A stretch of 64,000 bases of DNA from JAEUIE01 sp046350055 (lineage in GTDB: Bacteria > Planctomycetota > Planctomycetia > Gemmatales > HRBIN36). Below, one piece after another: positions 17,115-25,423 of this stretch (its first letter is position 1; the number at the start of each line of letters is the position of its first letter). The notes under the pieces are model-generated. The model worked only from the letters and a program-made list of their open reading frames with translations. It had not been told where the DNA came from and made no database searches. The stretch covers positions 310,001 through 374,000 of the forward strand of contig JAXMBC010000001.1 in the NCBI GenBank assembly GCA_046350055.1, written 5' to 3'. The position numbers were made by a program, and so were the translations under genes.

Positions 17115-17600
17115 ATGAAAACCTGTGAACGATGTGGCGAAGTCGCTTCCATCCATCTGTGTCACCCGGTTGCAGGACAGGATCCTCTGGAAGTGCATCT
17201 GTGCACCAGCTGCGCCGAAAAAGCGAACGTCATCGTCGGCAAGGACCTGCAACTCTCCACGGTGGTCCAGATGATGATTGGCAAGTACGGGCAGGAAGGT
17301 GATGTCTCCGCAAAAATGCACTGTCCTGTCTGCGGGCTACCCTATGCAGAGTTTCGTCGGCAAGGTAGACTAGGATGTCCTCACGATTACGAAGCGTTCC
17401 GGTCGGGGCTGATCCCGCTGCTGGAACGCATCCATCGAAAGACGGTGCATGTGGGCAAGCGACCGCGTCAGCGGCCACGCATCTCTGAGGTGGAGTTACT
17501 GGAATTGCGACAGTTATTGCGTCATGCGGTACAGCAGGAGGCGTATGAACGAGCTGCTGAACTTCGTGACCTGATTCGCCAGAAGGAACAAATCGGATGA
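17115..17600 (+). CDS. mcsA: McsA-like zinc-finger/UVR-motif protein (copy 2)
   Basis: A 161-residue paralogue of the preceding gene with the same order of elements: Cys4-xx-Cys7 (CERCG), a CTSC pair, CPVCGLPY, the shared block GRLGCPHDYEAF, and a C-terminal UVR motif (QQEAYERAAELRDLIRQKE). I placed the start at the ATG with GGAG 8 bases upstream; an in-frame GTG 9 bases earlier is possible. It overlaps mcsB by 4 bases (ATGA), so this copy is the one translationally coupled to the kinase and is the better candidate for its dedicated activator. Confidence 0.87.
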   Translation: MKTCERCGEVASIHLCHPVAGQDPLEVHLCTSCAEKANVIVGKDLQLSTVVQMMIGKYGQEGDVSAKMHCPVCGLPYAEFRRQGRLGCPHDYEAFRSGLIPLLERIHRKTVHVGKRPRQRPRISEVELLELRQLLRHAVQQEAYERAAELRDLIRQKEQIG

Positions 17601-18661
17601 ACTTCGACGAATTGGCACGCTCGCCCGGCGAATGGTTGCGGGGTACCGGACCGGAGTCAGATGTCGTGGTGTCCTCACGTATTCGGCTGGCCCGTAATAT
17701 CGTGAACTTCCCCTTTACCAACCGTGCCTCCACGCAGCAGCGCGGTGAATTGGAATCGCTCATTCGCGAACGCTTTTCCCGGAAAGACAATGGGCTCGAG
17801 TTCAATTACCTGACAGTGCATACGCTTTCCCCGGTGGATCGCGAGTTTCTGCGTGAACGTCAGCTCCTCAGCAGGGAACTGGCAGGTACCGAGGGGCCAC
17901 GCGGCGTTGCCTTCGAGTCACATGAAACACGAAGCGTCATGGTCAACGAAGAAGATCACCTGCGACTGCAGGTCCTTCGGAGTGGTTTCCAGCTGGACGA
18001 AGCCTGGCAGGATATCGATCAGCTTGATGACAAAGTGGAAGAACGCATTACCTATGCGTTCAGCGATGAGTTTGGCTATCTCACCGCCTGCCCAACCAAT
18101 GTTGGCACCGGGATGCGGGCCAGCGTGATGCTGCACCTGCCAGCCCTGCAATTCACCAAGCAACTGGAGAAGGTCTTCCGGGCCTTACAGAAGATCAACC
18201 TCGCTGTGCGAGGGCTGTATGGTGAAGGCACCCGGGCTTCTGGCGACTTCTACCAGATCAGCAACCAGGTGACCCTGGGCAAGGATGAAAGCACCATTCT
18301 CAGGGAAATCCGCGAAGTCATCCCGCAGATCATTCACTATGAGCGGGAAGCCCGCAAAGCCTTGATCCAGCAGTACAAGCCCCTGGTGCAGGACAAAGTT
18401 TCCCGCGCCTACGGCACACTGAAAGCTGCGACCATGATGTCGGCGGACGAGATGATGGATCTGCTTTCCACGGTCCGTTTGGGCATCGCCCTGGAAATGG
18501 TCGACGACCTGACGATTCCACTCCTTAATATGCTGTTCCTGCAGACACAGCCTTCCCACCTCATCAAGCTGACAGGCAAACCGCTGACGACTGAAGAACA
18601 CAACGTGGAACGGGCAACCTACCTGCGACAGCGCCTCAGTGAGATTACCAGCAAGAACTAG
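17597..18661 (+). CDS. mcsB: Protein arginine kinase McsB
   Basis: A 354-residue ATP:guanido phosphotransferase. Features are the nucleotide-binding SSRIRLARN (residues 26-34), NEEDHLRLQ (the NEEDH motif) and the catalytic-loop CPTNVGTGMRAS with its conserved Cys. It phosphorylates arginines on proteins, marking them for ClpC-ClpP in Firmicutes. No ctsR or clpC lies beside it here, so the local target system is unknown. The C-terminal allosteric pocket motif RDxxRA of Bacillus McsB reads HNVERA here, keeping only RA. Its stop overlaps the galT stop in the shared bases CTAG. Confidence 0.93.
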   Translation: MNFDELARSPGEWLRGTGPESDVVVSSRIRLARNIVNFPFTNRASTQQRGELESLIRERFSRKDNGLEFNYLTVHTLSPVDREFLRERQLLSRELAGTEGPRGVAFESHETRSVMVNEEDHLRLQVLRSGFQLDEAWQDIDQLDDKVEERITYAFSDEFGYLTACPTNVGTGMRASVMLHLPALQFTKQLEKVFRALQKINLAVRGLYGEGTRASGDFYQISNQVTLGKDESTILREIREVIPQIIHYEREARKALIQQYKPLVQDKVSRAYGTLKAATMMSADEMMDLLSTVRLGIALEMVDDLTIPLLNMLFLQTQPSHLIKLTGKPLTTEEHNVERATYLRQRLSEITSKN

Positions 18662-19617
18662 GCTGAACGCAGTCGAGTGGCAGCTATCTCGGGCAGGACA
18701 GGATTGATATGAAGTCCTGTATTCCACTCCAGCCCCGCTTGAGTCGTCAGGCGGGGTAGTATCACGAGTTTCTTCAAGAGTTGAACTTCCTGCCGCGATG
18801 GCATGTCCCAGATAATATTGTGGGACACCCTGCCAGCAACACGTTCCAGACGTTGCAATACTTCCTGTGTCGTTGAGGCAAGTGCCTGAAGCATGTCCAT
18901 CTTCACCGAAGCCAGTTGCAACTGCTGGCGGGGGATGATCCATGTTTCATAGGGCATGCGGCTGGCCGGTGGGCAGAGTGCTACAAACCATTCATTTTCG
19001 GTGACCCTGCATACCGACTGAGCCAGCAGCGTGGTCTCGTATCGGCAGCCATGCTCCTGCTGGTATGCTTGTTCGCGCAGCAGGTAGCGTGACTGTTCGT
19101 GAGAGAGGAAATCCAGCCCCAGCAACTGCACATGAGGATGAGAGAGGGATGCCCCAGCTTTGTTGCCGACGTTCTTAAATACCTGTACCTGCCTGATTGA
19201 ACGTTCCAGGTAGAGATGATGGACTCGTTCCAGCACTGCACTGAATGCCAGCCCCAGATGATTCGCTGACATGGTTTGCCAGGTAGCTGTATGGTCAGGC
19301 GTTTCGATGATGAGTTCGTGACGTCCCGCGGGCATGGAGTCCATCGTCACAATCGGATACATGTTTGGCACGGCGCGCACCTGCCAGTCAGGATCTTGCG
19401 GCTTAAGCGTCCAGCGTTGCAGTTCTGCCGGGGTTTCTTCTTCATGCGACGGACAAAAGGGACAGGAGGCTAACTCAGTCAGTGGGGTTTCGGGCGACCA
19501 GGCATTCGCACGGGCGGCCCGCTGGGGAGCATAAATAACTTCGATTCCCGAAACCGGGTCTGTAACCATCCTGATGGATTCGTCGAACATCTCATTACTG
19601 TAGGGATTGTTCATCAC
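18658..19617 (-). CDS. galT: Galactose-1-phosphate uridylyltransferase-family (GalT, HIT fold)
   Basis: A 319-residue protein. It shows the GalT zinc site Cys52-xx-Cys55 (SCPFC) and the HIT-like active site SHPHVQLLG with His160, His162 and Gln164. A second half carries the family strand PYETWIIPRQ. It would transfer UMP between glucose-1-P and galactose-1-P, or a related nucleotide sugar reaction. Its ATG overlaps the TGA of the upstream lipid kinase gene (minus strand order: kinase, galT). No galK or galE is adjacent, so the sugar specificity is uncertain. Confidence 0.83.
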   Translation of the reverse strand: MMNNPYSNEMFDESIRMVTDPVSGIEVIYAPQRAARANAWSPETPLTELASCPFCPSHEEETPAELQRWTLKPQDPDWQVRAVPNMYPIVTMDSMPAGRHELIIETPDHTATWQTMSANHLGLAFSAVLERVHHLYLERSIRQVQVFKNVGNKAGASLSHPHVQLLGLDFLSHEQSRYLLREQAYQQEHGCRYETTLLAQSVCRVTENEWFVALCPPASRMPYETWIIPRQQLQLASVKMDMLQALASTTQEVLQRLERVAGRVSHNIIWDMPSRQEVQLLKKLVILPRLTTQAGLEWNTGLHINPVLPEIAATRLRSA

Positions 19618-20537
19618 TGTTGGGAAAGGACCTGGACCGCTTGCGGGATTACTTCAATATGGATGGGAGTTGTTGCAAATGACTCTCCATCGGCCTGGAC
19701 CATCGCCACAGGCTTGCACTGCACACGTATCTGCCTGGTGGAGACATAGAACTTCAAAAGTGGATGTGCATGGTAGTTCTTGCGGAACAGTTTCCAGCCT
19801 AGGGTGAGATAATCCCACCAGTACAGAGCATCGTAAGCACAGATATTGAGAACTCCATCATTCCATTTAATATCGGGACCAATCCGAAAAGGAACCAGGG
19901 CGATGTTGCCACCATTGGCAATAAACAACTGTACGGCCCAGAAGCGTCGGCGTCTGCCATCGATGTGGCAGGTAAAGCGAATCCGCTGTGGATGGAAGAG
20001 GCGACTCAGGAATGATTTGACGTAGGCCCAGCGTCCCAGGTGCTTCTTGTCTTCACGGCTGGTCTCGTGAATGGTGGCCGCATCCAGCCCCACACCGATA
20101 CGCAGAAAGCAATAGCGTTCGCCCATCTTCATGGCATCGAGTTGAACTACCGGACTTTGGGTACAGAGAAAGTCAGCTGCTGCTGACCAGTCGCTGGGAA
20201 CGCCCAGGTCGCGTGCCAGTGAGTTGGCGGTGCCTGACGGGAAAGCTCCCAGAGTCAGTCGTGACGCGAGCCCTGCCTTGATAATCGCACTGGCAACCAG
20301 CGAAATCGTGCCATCGCCACCACAGGCGATCACCAGGCTGGCCCCGGTATTACCGGCATGGACCAGTTGCTGTACGACACTGCTGATATGAACTCCTTTT
20401 TCGAGGAGAGCCATCTCGTAGTGCCAGCCATGCTTTACCAGTGCGAACTCCAGAACGGCCCGAAGTCCGGTTACTTCGCCACTGCCAGCTCCGGGATTGA
20501 TGAGCACCAAAGCTCGCTTCGCTGTTTCCATATTCAT
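19614..20537 (-). CDS. Diacylglycerol kinase-like lipid kinase (YegS/DgkB family)
   Basis: A 307-residue protein. The glycine loop is INPGAGSGE (about 13-21) and the catalytic nucleotide-binding motif is GGDGT (73-77). The later GAFPSGTANSLARDLG is the family's second conserved block. These soluble kinases phosphorylate lipids such as diacylglycerol or sphingosine bases using ATP at the membrane. It is 36 bases after the cysteine-desulfurase-like gene and overlaps galT by 4 bases. Confidence 0.88.
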   Translation of the reverse strand: MNMETAKRALVLINPGAGSGEVTGLRAVLEFALVKHGWHYEMALLEKGVHISSVVQQLVHAGNTGASLVIACGGDGTISLVASAIIKAGLASRLTLGAFPSGTANSLARDLGVPSDWSAAADFLCTQSPVVQLDAMKMGERYCFLRIGVGLDAATIHETSREDKKHLGRWAYVKSFLSRLFHPQRIRFTCHIDGRRRRFWAVQLFIANGGNIALVPFRIGPDIKWNDGVLNICAYDALYWWDYLTLGWKLFRKNYHAHPLLKFYVSTRQIRVQCKPVAMVQADGESFATTPIHIEVIPQAVQVLSQQ

Positions 20538-20573
20538 GTTGTAAGTTGCGAAGCCGACAAGTCGAACGGTCTG

Positions 20574-21719
20574 TTAACCCAGGATCTCGGAAAGTGCGGA
20601 GGTGAGCCTGTCGATGTCGTCTTTGGTATTAAAGATACCGGGACTGACTCGCACAGTACCTTTGGGTGCGGTACCCATGGATCGATGGATATAAGGTGAG
20701 CAATGCAGGCCCGGACGGACGGCGATGTCGAAACTGGTATCGAGGATGGCAGCGAGATCCGGTGAATCGAATGCTTCATGGCTGAAACTGAGTGTACCGA
20801 CGCGTTGCTGCTCATTCAGGTGTCCGTAAATAGTGCAGTCGCCTCGCCGTTGCAGGTATGCGAGCAGTTGTTGAACCAGGATATTCTCGTGCTGCCAGAT
20901 GTTGCCCAGCGTCTTCTCGTTGACAAACTCAATGCCAGCCCGCAAACCGGCAATACCCAGCACGTTTGGTGTACCGCCTTCGAGAGCAAACGGAAGCTCC
21001 GTGGGTTGAATTCGACTCATGGAATCGCCACCAGTGCCACCTTCCCGCCACGGTTTGACCTGCGCACGAGGGCCGACATACAGGACACCTGTGCCAGTCG
21101 GCCCCAGCAAAGCTTTATGTCCGGGCAGTGCCAGCAGATCGATCTGCATGCCTCGGATATCGATGGGAATCACACCAGCGGTCTGAGCAGCATCCACGAG
21201 CAACAACGCACCATGCTGGCGGACAATCTCACCTATTTCCGCAATTGGCTGAACGGTGCCCAGCACATTACTGGCATGGGTGAGAACAACCAGCCGGGTT
21301 TTTGCAGTCAGAGCTGCACGAACAGCAACTGGATCGAGAGTCCCACTGCTATCAGCATCGACACGCGTCAGCGTGATCTTGCCTGCGTCAGTCAGTGCTT
21401 CCAGCGGGCGGCTGACACTATTGTGTTCCAGGTTGCTGGTCACAACATGGTCGCCGGGTTCAAGAACACCCTTTATCGCCATGTTCAGCGAATCGGTGCA
21501 GTTGGTAGTGAAGATTACTCGTTCCGAGCCTTCACCGTTAAAGAGTTGATTGAGCAGGTGCCTGCATTGATGAATTTCCTGCTCAGCAGTCAGGGCCATC
21601 TTGTGCGAAGTGCGGCCCGGATTGGCCAGACTATGACGGGCAAACTGATCCAGCTTCTGGTAGACCGCTTCAGGCTTGGGGAAACTGGTTGCAGCGTTAT
21701 CGAGATAGGTGACGGGCAT
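20574..21719 (-). CDS. Class V aminotransferase, cysteine desulfurase family
   Basis: A 381-residue PLP enzyme. It starts MPVTYLDNAATSFPKP. The PLP lysine is in LPGHKALLGPTGTG, and the conserved cysteine lies in RPGLHCSPYIHRSMGT. This is the SufS-like branch with the 'GTVRVSPGIFNT' ending. It would release sulfur from cysteine as a persulfide. It is the third gene downstream of the ThiF gene on the minus strand only if the hypothetical gene between is counted, so it might feed sulfur to the ThiF/ubiquitin-like system. That link is inference. The outer ATG at 21743 would add 8 residues. Two mutually exclusive hairpins precede the start. Confidence 0.85.
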   Translation of the reverse strand: MPVTYLDNAATSFPKPEAVYQKLDQFARHSLANPGRTSHKMALTAEQEIHQCRHLLNQLFNGEGSERVIFTTNCTDSLNMAIKGVLEPGDHVVTSNLEHNSVSRPLEALTDAGKITLTRVDADSSGTLDPVAVRAALTAKTRLVVLTHASNVLGTVQPIAEIGEIVRQHGALLLVDAAQTAGVIPIDIRGMQIDLLALPGHKALLGPTGTGVLYVGPRAQVKPWREGGTGGDSMSRIQPTELPFALEGGTPNVLGIAGLRAGIEFVNEKTLGNIWQHENILVQQLLAYLQRRGDCTIYGHLNEQQRVGTLSFSHEAFDSPDLAAILDTSFDIAVRPGLHCSPYIHRSMGTAPKGTVRVSPGIFNTKDDIDRLTSALSEILG

Positions 21720-21723
21720 TGGT

Positions 21724-21778
21724 CTTCTTGTGTTAGGTCTCACAAGAAGCCCGTCATGTCACGAGCCAGGTGTGAGAC
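21724..21778 (-). other. Leader with two mutually exclusive hairpins before the cysteine desulfurase gene
   Basis: On the transcript, GTCTCAC (21778-21772) can pair with GTGAGAC (21743-21737). Alternatively CTTCTTGTG (21749-21741) can pair with CACAAGAAG (21732-21724), a 9-bp stem ending 4 bases before the ATG. The two stems share the bases at 21741-21743, so they compete. The second would hinder ribosome access. It does not match any riboswitch I know. Confidence 0.4.
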
Positions 21779-22540
21779 TCAGGTTTTACAAAGCTGGTCG
21801 AGCACTGGAATGTCCAGGAACTCTGCCAACCGCGAACCAGCCTGCCGCATCCAGACCCAGTCGGCATGAACCGCCAGGTTCACGCGAGGTGGAATGCTGT
21901 TGCGGAAGACCAGATTCATTTCATAGCGTTCTTTCCGGATGTCCTTCGCTTCGATGCCAATCTGAATGGCCTTGTAATACCGGTTGAGGAGTTGCAAAGC
22001 CACGACGTCATCCAGGGCATAGGTCGCAATGAGCCTCGGCTTTTTGTTGAATCCATAACACCGCTGGATGGTCATCAGCCGTGAAACACGATCAAAGCGA
22101 TACATCAGAGGCCCGGCCTTGAAGAACGGGATGATCAACGCTCCAATCAGAATGATCCCCGGGATAATGGCAAAGAAAGCCCACATGATAGCGGAATCTC
22201 TCTTCTGTCGTTCCAATCCGAGGAACAATCCCTCCAGCCCACAATAGATCATCGACCCGAGACACCCGATGAACAGCAGGTACGTCAGGCGTGACAGCCA
22301 GGGTGGACGACTCGGGACCGGGTCCAGACAGATCATCTCATCAGAAATGATATCCAGCCTTACCTGACGGTCGGCGCTCTGCTCATTCATCGGCACCATC
22401 GGCTCTACTGGCACATCGACCAGGTTAGCCTCATGATTGCTGTGTGAACGAAGCAGAGTCTTTTGTATCGCGGTGGATACAGGTACATCAGGGCTCGAGC
22501 CGGGGTAATAAGCTGCTGGCGAGGATGAGGCATAGCTCAT
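21779..22540 (-). CDS. Hypothetical membrane protein with possible PH-like cytoplasmic domain
   Basis: A 253-residue protein. The first 90 residues are Ser/Pro-rich and probably disordered. Two membrane helices follow (LTYLLFIGCLGSMIYCG and WAFFAIIPGIILIGALIIPFF), then a 120-residue soluble part. That part begins PLMYRFDRVSRLMTIQR and has strand-rich spacing resembling membrane-associated PH-like domains; this resemblance is weak. I took the inner ATG (MSYASSS). It lies between the ThiF and cysteine desulfurase genes on the same strand. The function is unknown. Confidence 0.65.
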   Translation of the reverse strand: MSYASSSPAAYYPGSSPDVPVSTAIQKTLLRSHSNHEANLVDVPVEPMVPMNEQSADRQVRLDIISDEMICLDPVPSRPPWLSRLTYLLFIGCLGSMIYCGLEGLFLGLERQKRDSAIMWAFFAIIPGIILIGALIIPFFKAGPLMYRFDRVSRLMTIQRCYGFNKKPRLIATYALDDVVALQLLNRYYKAIQIGIEAKDIRKERYEMNLVFRNSIPPRVNLAVHADWVWMRQAGSRLAEFLDIPVLDQLCKT

Positions 22541-22634
22541 GATGCATCCCAAACAGGTATGATGTTTAAGGATAGCTCATTTTTAGCCCCGTTAGCAGAA
22601 GATTCCCGAAAACTCCCGAACAATTTAAGACAGC

Positions 22635-23663
22635 CTAATGGCCAATAAACTTGGCATAAAGCGTCTTGGCTTTGTCGATATCATGCGTGCCCTTAATAAT
22701 CGCCCTCCCATCAGGAAATACTGTGAATTCATGCCCGTCAGCAGTAAACCGTAGCATGAATTTGTTGTGTGATACCGCCCCTGTCGTAGCACCCTGCAGG
22801 GCCTCGGCCAGAGTCTGGAAGTTCAACTGACTACTGGTTCGGTGGGCTATCTGCACAGCATTTCGGCCGCAAAGCGAGGTAGTGTGAGCCCCCATCTTAC
22901 CATCCAGCCATTCATAGTTGTGCTGCTTGCAGCAGGGACAATCGACCTTATCTTTCAACTTGCTGATCTTGAACCGGCGAAACTCGTTTTCCCAGACGTC
23001 CACGTAGACCAGTTCGCGGTTGATCGCTTCCAGATGGCCGGTCAGAATCTTGATGGCTTCGGTAGCCTGCAGGCTGGCGATGACATTGATCGTAGGTGAT
23101 AGCACCCCAGCCGTTTCGCAGGTAGCTGCCATGCCTGGGGGCGGGCTGGTTTCCACGACGCAGCGAAGGCAGGGAGTCAGTCCGGGGATGATGGTCATCG
23201 TCTGGCCGACGCTACCGATAGCCCCGCCATATACCCAGGGCTTGTTCAACTTGATAGCTGCATCGTTGACCAGGTATCGGACTTCAAAGTTATCTGTGCC
23301 ATCGAGGACAAGATCCACATCCTTGACGAAGTCGACGATGTTGGTGTGATCGATGTCGGTTACGATGGATTCGATCTGGATTTCCGAATTAATGCGACGG
23401 AGCTTGCGAGCCGCTGCTTCAGACTTGGGGATACCAGCTGCGACATCGTCTTCATCGAAGAGAATCTGCCGCTGGAGGTTATGGGTTTCTATGAAATCGC
23501 GATCGATGATGCGGACGTAGCCTACTCCGGCGCGAACCAGTGCATTGGCCAGAACCGTTCCCAGTGCGCCGCAGCCACACAAGGTCACCCGGCTGGCGAG
23601 CAGTTTCTTCTGCCCTGCTTCACCGACGCCAGCGAATCGCATTTGTCTACTGTAACGTTCCAT
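22635..23663 (-). CDS. ThiF/MoeB-family adenylyltransferase (E1-like)
   Basis: A 342-residue E1-like enzyme. The nucleotide loop is CGCGALGTVLANAL, and the Arg and Asp of the N-terminal domain are in RIIDRDFIETHNLQRQ. The zinc site is two Cys pairs (CLRC and CPCC). The C-terminal 80 residues hold a small domain ending FPDGRAIIKGT, without a rhodanese. It should adenylate the C-terminal glycine of a ubiquitin-like sulfur carrier, most likely the one encoded 81 bases upstream, allowing thiocarboxylate formation. The operon order on this strand is ThrC-like, carrier, this enzyme. Confidence 0.9.
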   Translation of the reverse strand: MERYSRQMRFAGVGEAGQKKLLASRVTLCGCGALGTVLANALVRAGVGYVRIIDRDFIETHNLQRQILFDEDDVAAGIPKSEAAARKLRRINSEIQIESIVTDIDHTNIVDFVKDVDLVLDGTDNFEVRYLVNDAAIKLNKPWVYGGAIGSVGQTMTIIPGLTPCLRCVVETSPPPGMAATCETAGVLSPTINVIASLQATEAIKILTGHLEAINRELVYVDVWENEFRRFKISKLKDKVDCPCCKQHNYEWLDGKMGAHTTSLCGRNAVQIAHRTSSQLNFQTLAEALQGATTGAVSHNKFMLRFTADGHEFTVFPDGRAIIKGTHDIDKAKTLYAKFIGH

Positions 23664-23679
23664 AGCTGTTCCATTGTAG

Positions 23680-23728
23680 GCCTCACGCTCCGCATGATGG
23701 CCAGATGCAGTCGTTGTAAGTGTGAGGC
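23680..23728 (-). other. Hairpin between the sulfur carrier and ThiF genes
   Basis: GCCTCAC at 23680 and GTGAGGC at 23722 can form a 7-bp stem with a 35-base loop in the 81-base intergenic segment. It has no T tract, so it is not a terminator. It may only be chance. Confidence 0.25.
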
Positions 23729-23744
23729 TATCGCCTGGGCCGGA

Positions 23745-24020
23745 TTAACCACCTGCCACTGCAGGGATGATCGCAAGACTGTCACCATCCTTGAGCGCAG
23801 ACTCCATGCCATCCAGAAAGCGGATGTCCTCATCATTGATGAAGAGATTGATGAAGCGGCGTGGCTGACCTGCTTCATCGAACAATCGCTCCTTGAGAGC
23901 GGGATGCTGACGGATCACATCTTCCAGAACAGCTTGCACGGTAGCGCCAGCTGCAGAAACGGTATCCTCGCCATTTGTTTGAGGGCGCAATGGTGTCGGG
24001 ATTTGGACTTCAATTGCCAT
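23745..24020 (-). CDS. Ubiquitin-like sulfur carrier (MoaD/ThiS family)
   Basis: A 91-residue beta-grasp protein ending in Gly-Gly (PAVAGG), so its C-terminus needs no processing before adenylation. The internal pattern VQAVLEDVIRQHPALKERLFD and FINLFINDEDIRFLDGMES matches the MoaD-like family. It lies 18 bases after the ThrC-like gene and before ThiF. Established systems of this type (CysO in Mycobacterium) give a protein thiocarboxylate that donates sulfide to a PLP enzyme. The context here fits that plan better than molybdopterin or thiamin synthesis, as no moa, moe or thi gene is near. Confidence 0.9.
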   Translation of the reverse strand: MAIEVQIPTPLRPQTNGEDTVSAAGATVQAVLEDVIRQHPALKERLFDEAGQPRRFINLFINDEDIRFLDGMESALKDGDSLAIIPAVAGG

Positions 24021-24038
24021 ATTCGCTTTCGTTGTGTG

Positions 24039-25364
24039 TTAACTGACAGCCAGAGCAGCCTGCTGTGACGAGGCCTCGACAGGCCCTGTCACCAGTTTGT
24101 CAAACTCGCCCAGAGATGGTTCTATGCTCGGCACTGCTTCCAGGACATGTTCTACTGCATCCTGGGTCTTCAGTCCGTTGCCTGTGATGCAAATCACAAT
24201 CGGTTCATCGACTGGCAGGCGGCCTTGCTCGATGAGTTTCTTGGTCACCGCCACGGTCACTCCCCCGGCGGTCTCGGCGAAAATACCTTCGGTCTGGCTG
24301 AGGAGCAGCATACCTTCGGTGATTTCCTCATCGGTAACATCTTCGGCCCAGCCACCGCTGCTCTTCATGAGCTTGTTGGCGAAGTAACCATCAGCAGGAT
24401 CGCCGATAGCCAGGCTTTTGGCGATGGTGTTAGGCTTCTTGACTGGTTTATGATTTTCCCAACCCTGCTTGACCGCCGTACTGATGGGTGAACAGCCACT
24501 GGCTTGCGCACCGTAGAATTTCGTGGGCGTTTCAGCGACCCAGCCGAGGTTGGTCAACTCGCCAAATGCCTTGCTGATCTTGCCAATCAGGCTGCCACCG
24601 GCCATGGGGGCTACCACGTGAAGAGGTAACTGCCAGCCCAGTTGCTCCGCGATTTCATAGCCCATGGTCTTGGAGCCTTCGGCATAGAAAGGCCGCAGGT
24701 TGATATTCACCAGACCCCAGCCATACTTGAAGGCGATCTGGGTGCAAAGGCGATTGACCTGATCATACGTGCCATGCACTTTCACCAGGTTGGCACCGTA
24801 GACGACCGTGTTCAACAGCTTGCTCTTTTCCAGATCGCTCGGCACCAGGATGTAAGCCTCCAGTCCAGCCGCAGCTGCGTTGGCAGCAACGCTGTTGGCC
24901 AGGTTACCTGTGCTGGCACAGCCGACGGTGGTGAAGCCCAGTTCCTTCGCTTTCGACAAAGCGACGGAAACGACACGATCCTTAAACGAAAGTGTCGGGA
25001 AGTTGACTGCATCGTTCTTCACGTAGAGTTGCTTGACGCCGAGTGCGGCACCCAGCCGTTTGGCCCGTACCAGCGGCGTACCGCCCACGTGCAAGCCCAC
25101 CGTTGGTTCACCATCCAAGGGCAACAATTCCCGATACCGCCACATGTTCCAGGCCCGGTCGGCAAGTGTGGCTTTGGTGAGTTGTTTGGCAATGACTTCG
25201 TAGTCGTACGCCACTTCGAGGGGGCCAAAGTCTTCAGTGCAGAAGTTGTTGGCTTGTACTGGATAGAGCTTGCCACAGGTGCGGCAACGCAGACCAGTTA
25301 CGCGTGAAGTACAACCAGCGACGGAACTCGACACGGAACGCTCCCAGCAGTGGCCGGTTCTCAT
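24039..25364 (-). CDS. Threonine-synthase-like PLP enzyme under SAM riboswitch control (possible sulfhydrylase)
   Basis: A 441-residue fold-type II PLP enzyme. It has an N-terminal zinc-ribbon-like stretch (GLRCRTCGKLY, then FCTEDFGPLEVAYDY), the PLP lysine in TLSFKDRVV and the phosphate loop MAGGSLIGKISKAF. By similarity it would be called threonine synthase. Its context argues for a sulfur role: a SAM-I riboswitch upstream, a ubiquitin-like carrier and ThiF/MoeB downstream, and another thrC elsewhere in the window. A carrier-fed cysteine or homocysteine synthase is my leading hypothesis. The start is uncertain. This ATG lacks a ribosome site but overlaps the stop of a 16-codon leader ORF (ATGA), giving coupling. 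Confidence 0.85.
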   Translation of the reverse strand: MRTGHCWERSVSSSVAGCTSRVTGLRCRTCGKLYPVQANNFCTEDFGPLEVAYDYEVIAKQLTKATLADRAWNMWRYRELLPLDGEPTVGLHVGGTPLVRAKRLGAALGVKQLYVKNDAVNFPTLSFKDRVVSVALSKAKELGFTTVGCASTGNLANSVAANAAAAGLEAYILVPSDLEKSKLLNTVVYGANLVKVHGTYDQVNRLCTQIAFKYGWGLVNINLRPFYAEGSKTMGYEIAEQLGWQLPLHVVAPMAGGSLIGKISKAFGELTNLGWVAETPTKFYGAQASGCSPISTAVKQGWENHKPVKKPNTIAKSLAIGDPADGYFANKLMKSSGGWAEDVTDEEITEGMLLLSQTEGIFAETAGGVTVAVTKKLIEQGRLPVDEPIVICITGNGLKTQDAVEHVLEAVPSIEPSLGEFDKLVTGPVEASSQQAALAVS

Positions 25365-25411
25365 CGTGATAGTGGAGTGGTACGACAGCGGTGAGATAGA
25401 ATGGCAAACAT
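25361..25411 (-). CDS. Short upstream ORF of 16 codons coupled to the ThrC-like gene
   Basis: On the minus strand, GAGGAG is followed after 10 bases by an ATG that opens a 16-codon frame (MFAILSHRCRTTPLSR). Its TGA overlaps the ATG of the ThrC-like gene (ATGA). The ribosome site overlaps the 3' strand of P1 of the SAM riboswitch, so ligand-stabilised P1 could reduce initiation here and, by coupling, of the enzyme. The peptide has no unusual Met or Cys content. It may be chance, but position and ribosome site favour a real leader. It is shorter than normal gene-calling limits. Confidence 0.45.
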   Translation of the reverse strand: MFAILSHRCRTTPLSR

Positions 25412-25423
25412 TGCGTTTGCTCT

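Noticed and set aside
25404..25420. A GCAAAC/GTTTGC hairpin downstream of the SAM riboswitch as an intrinsic terminator
   Set aside because: The 6-bp stem is A/T-rich and is followed by CATTC, with no T run, so it is not a terminator.
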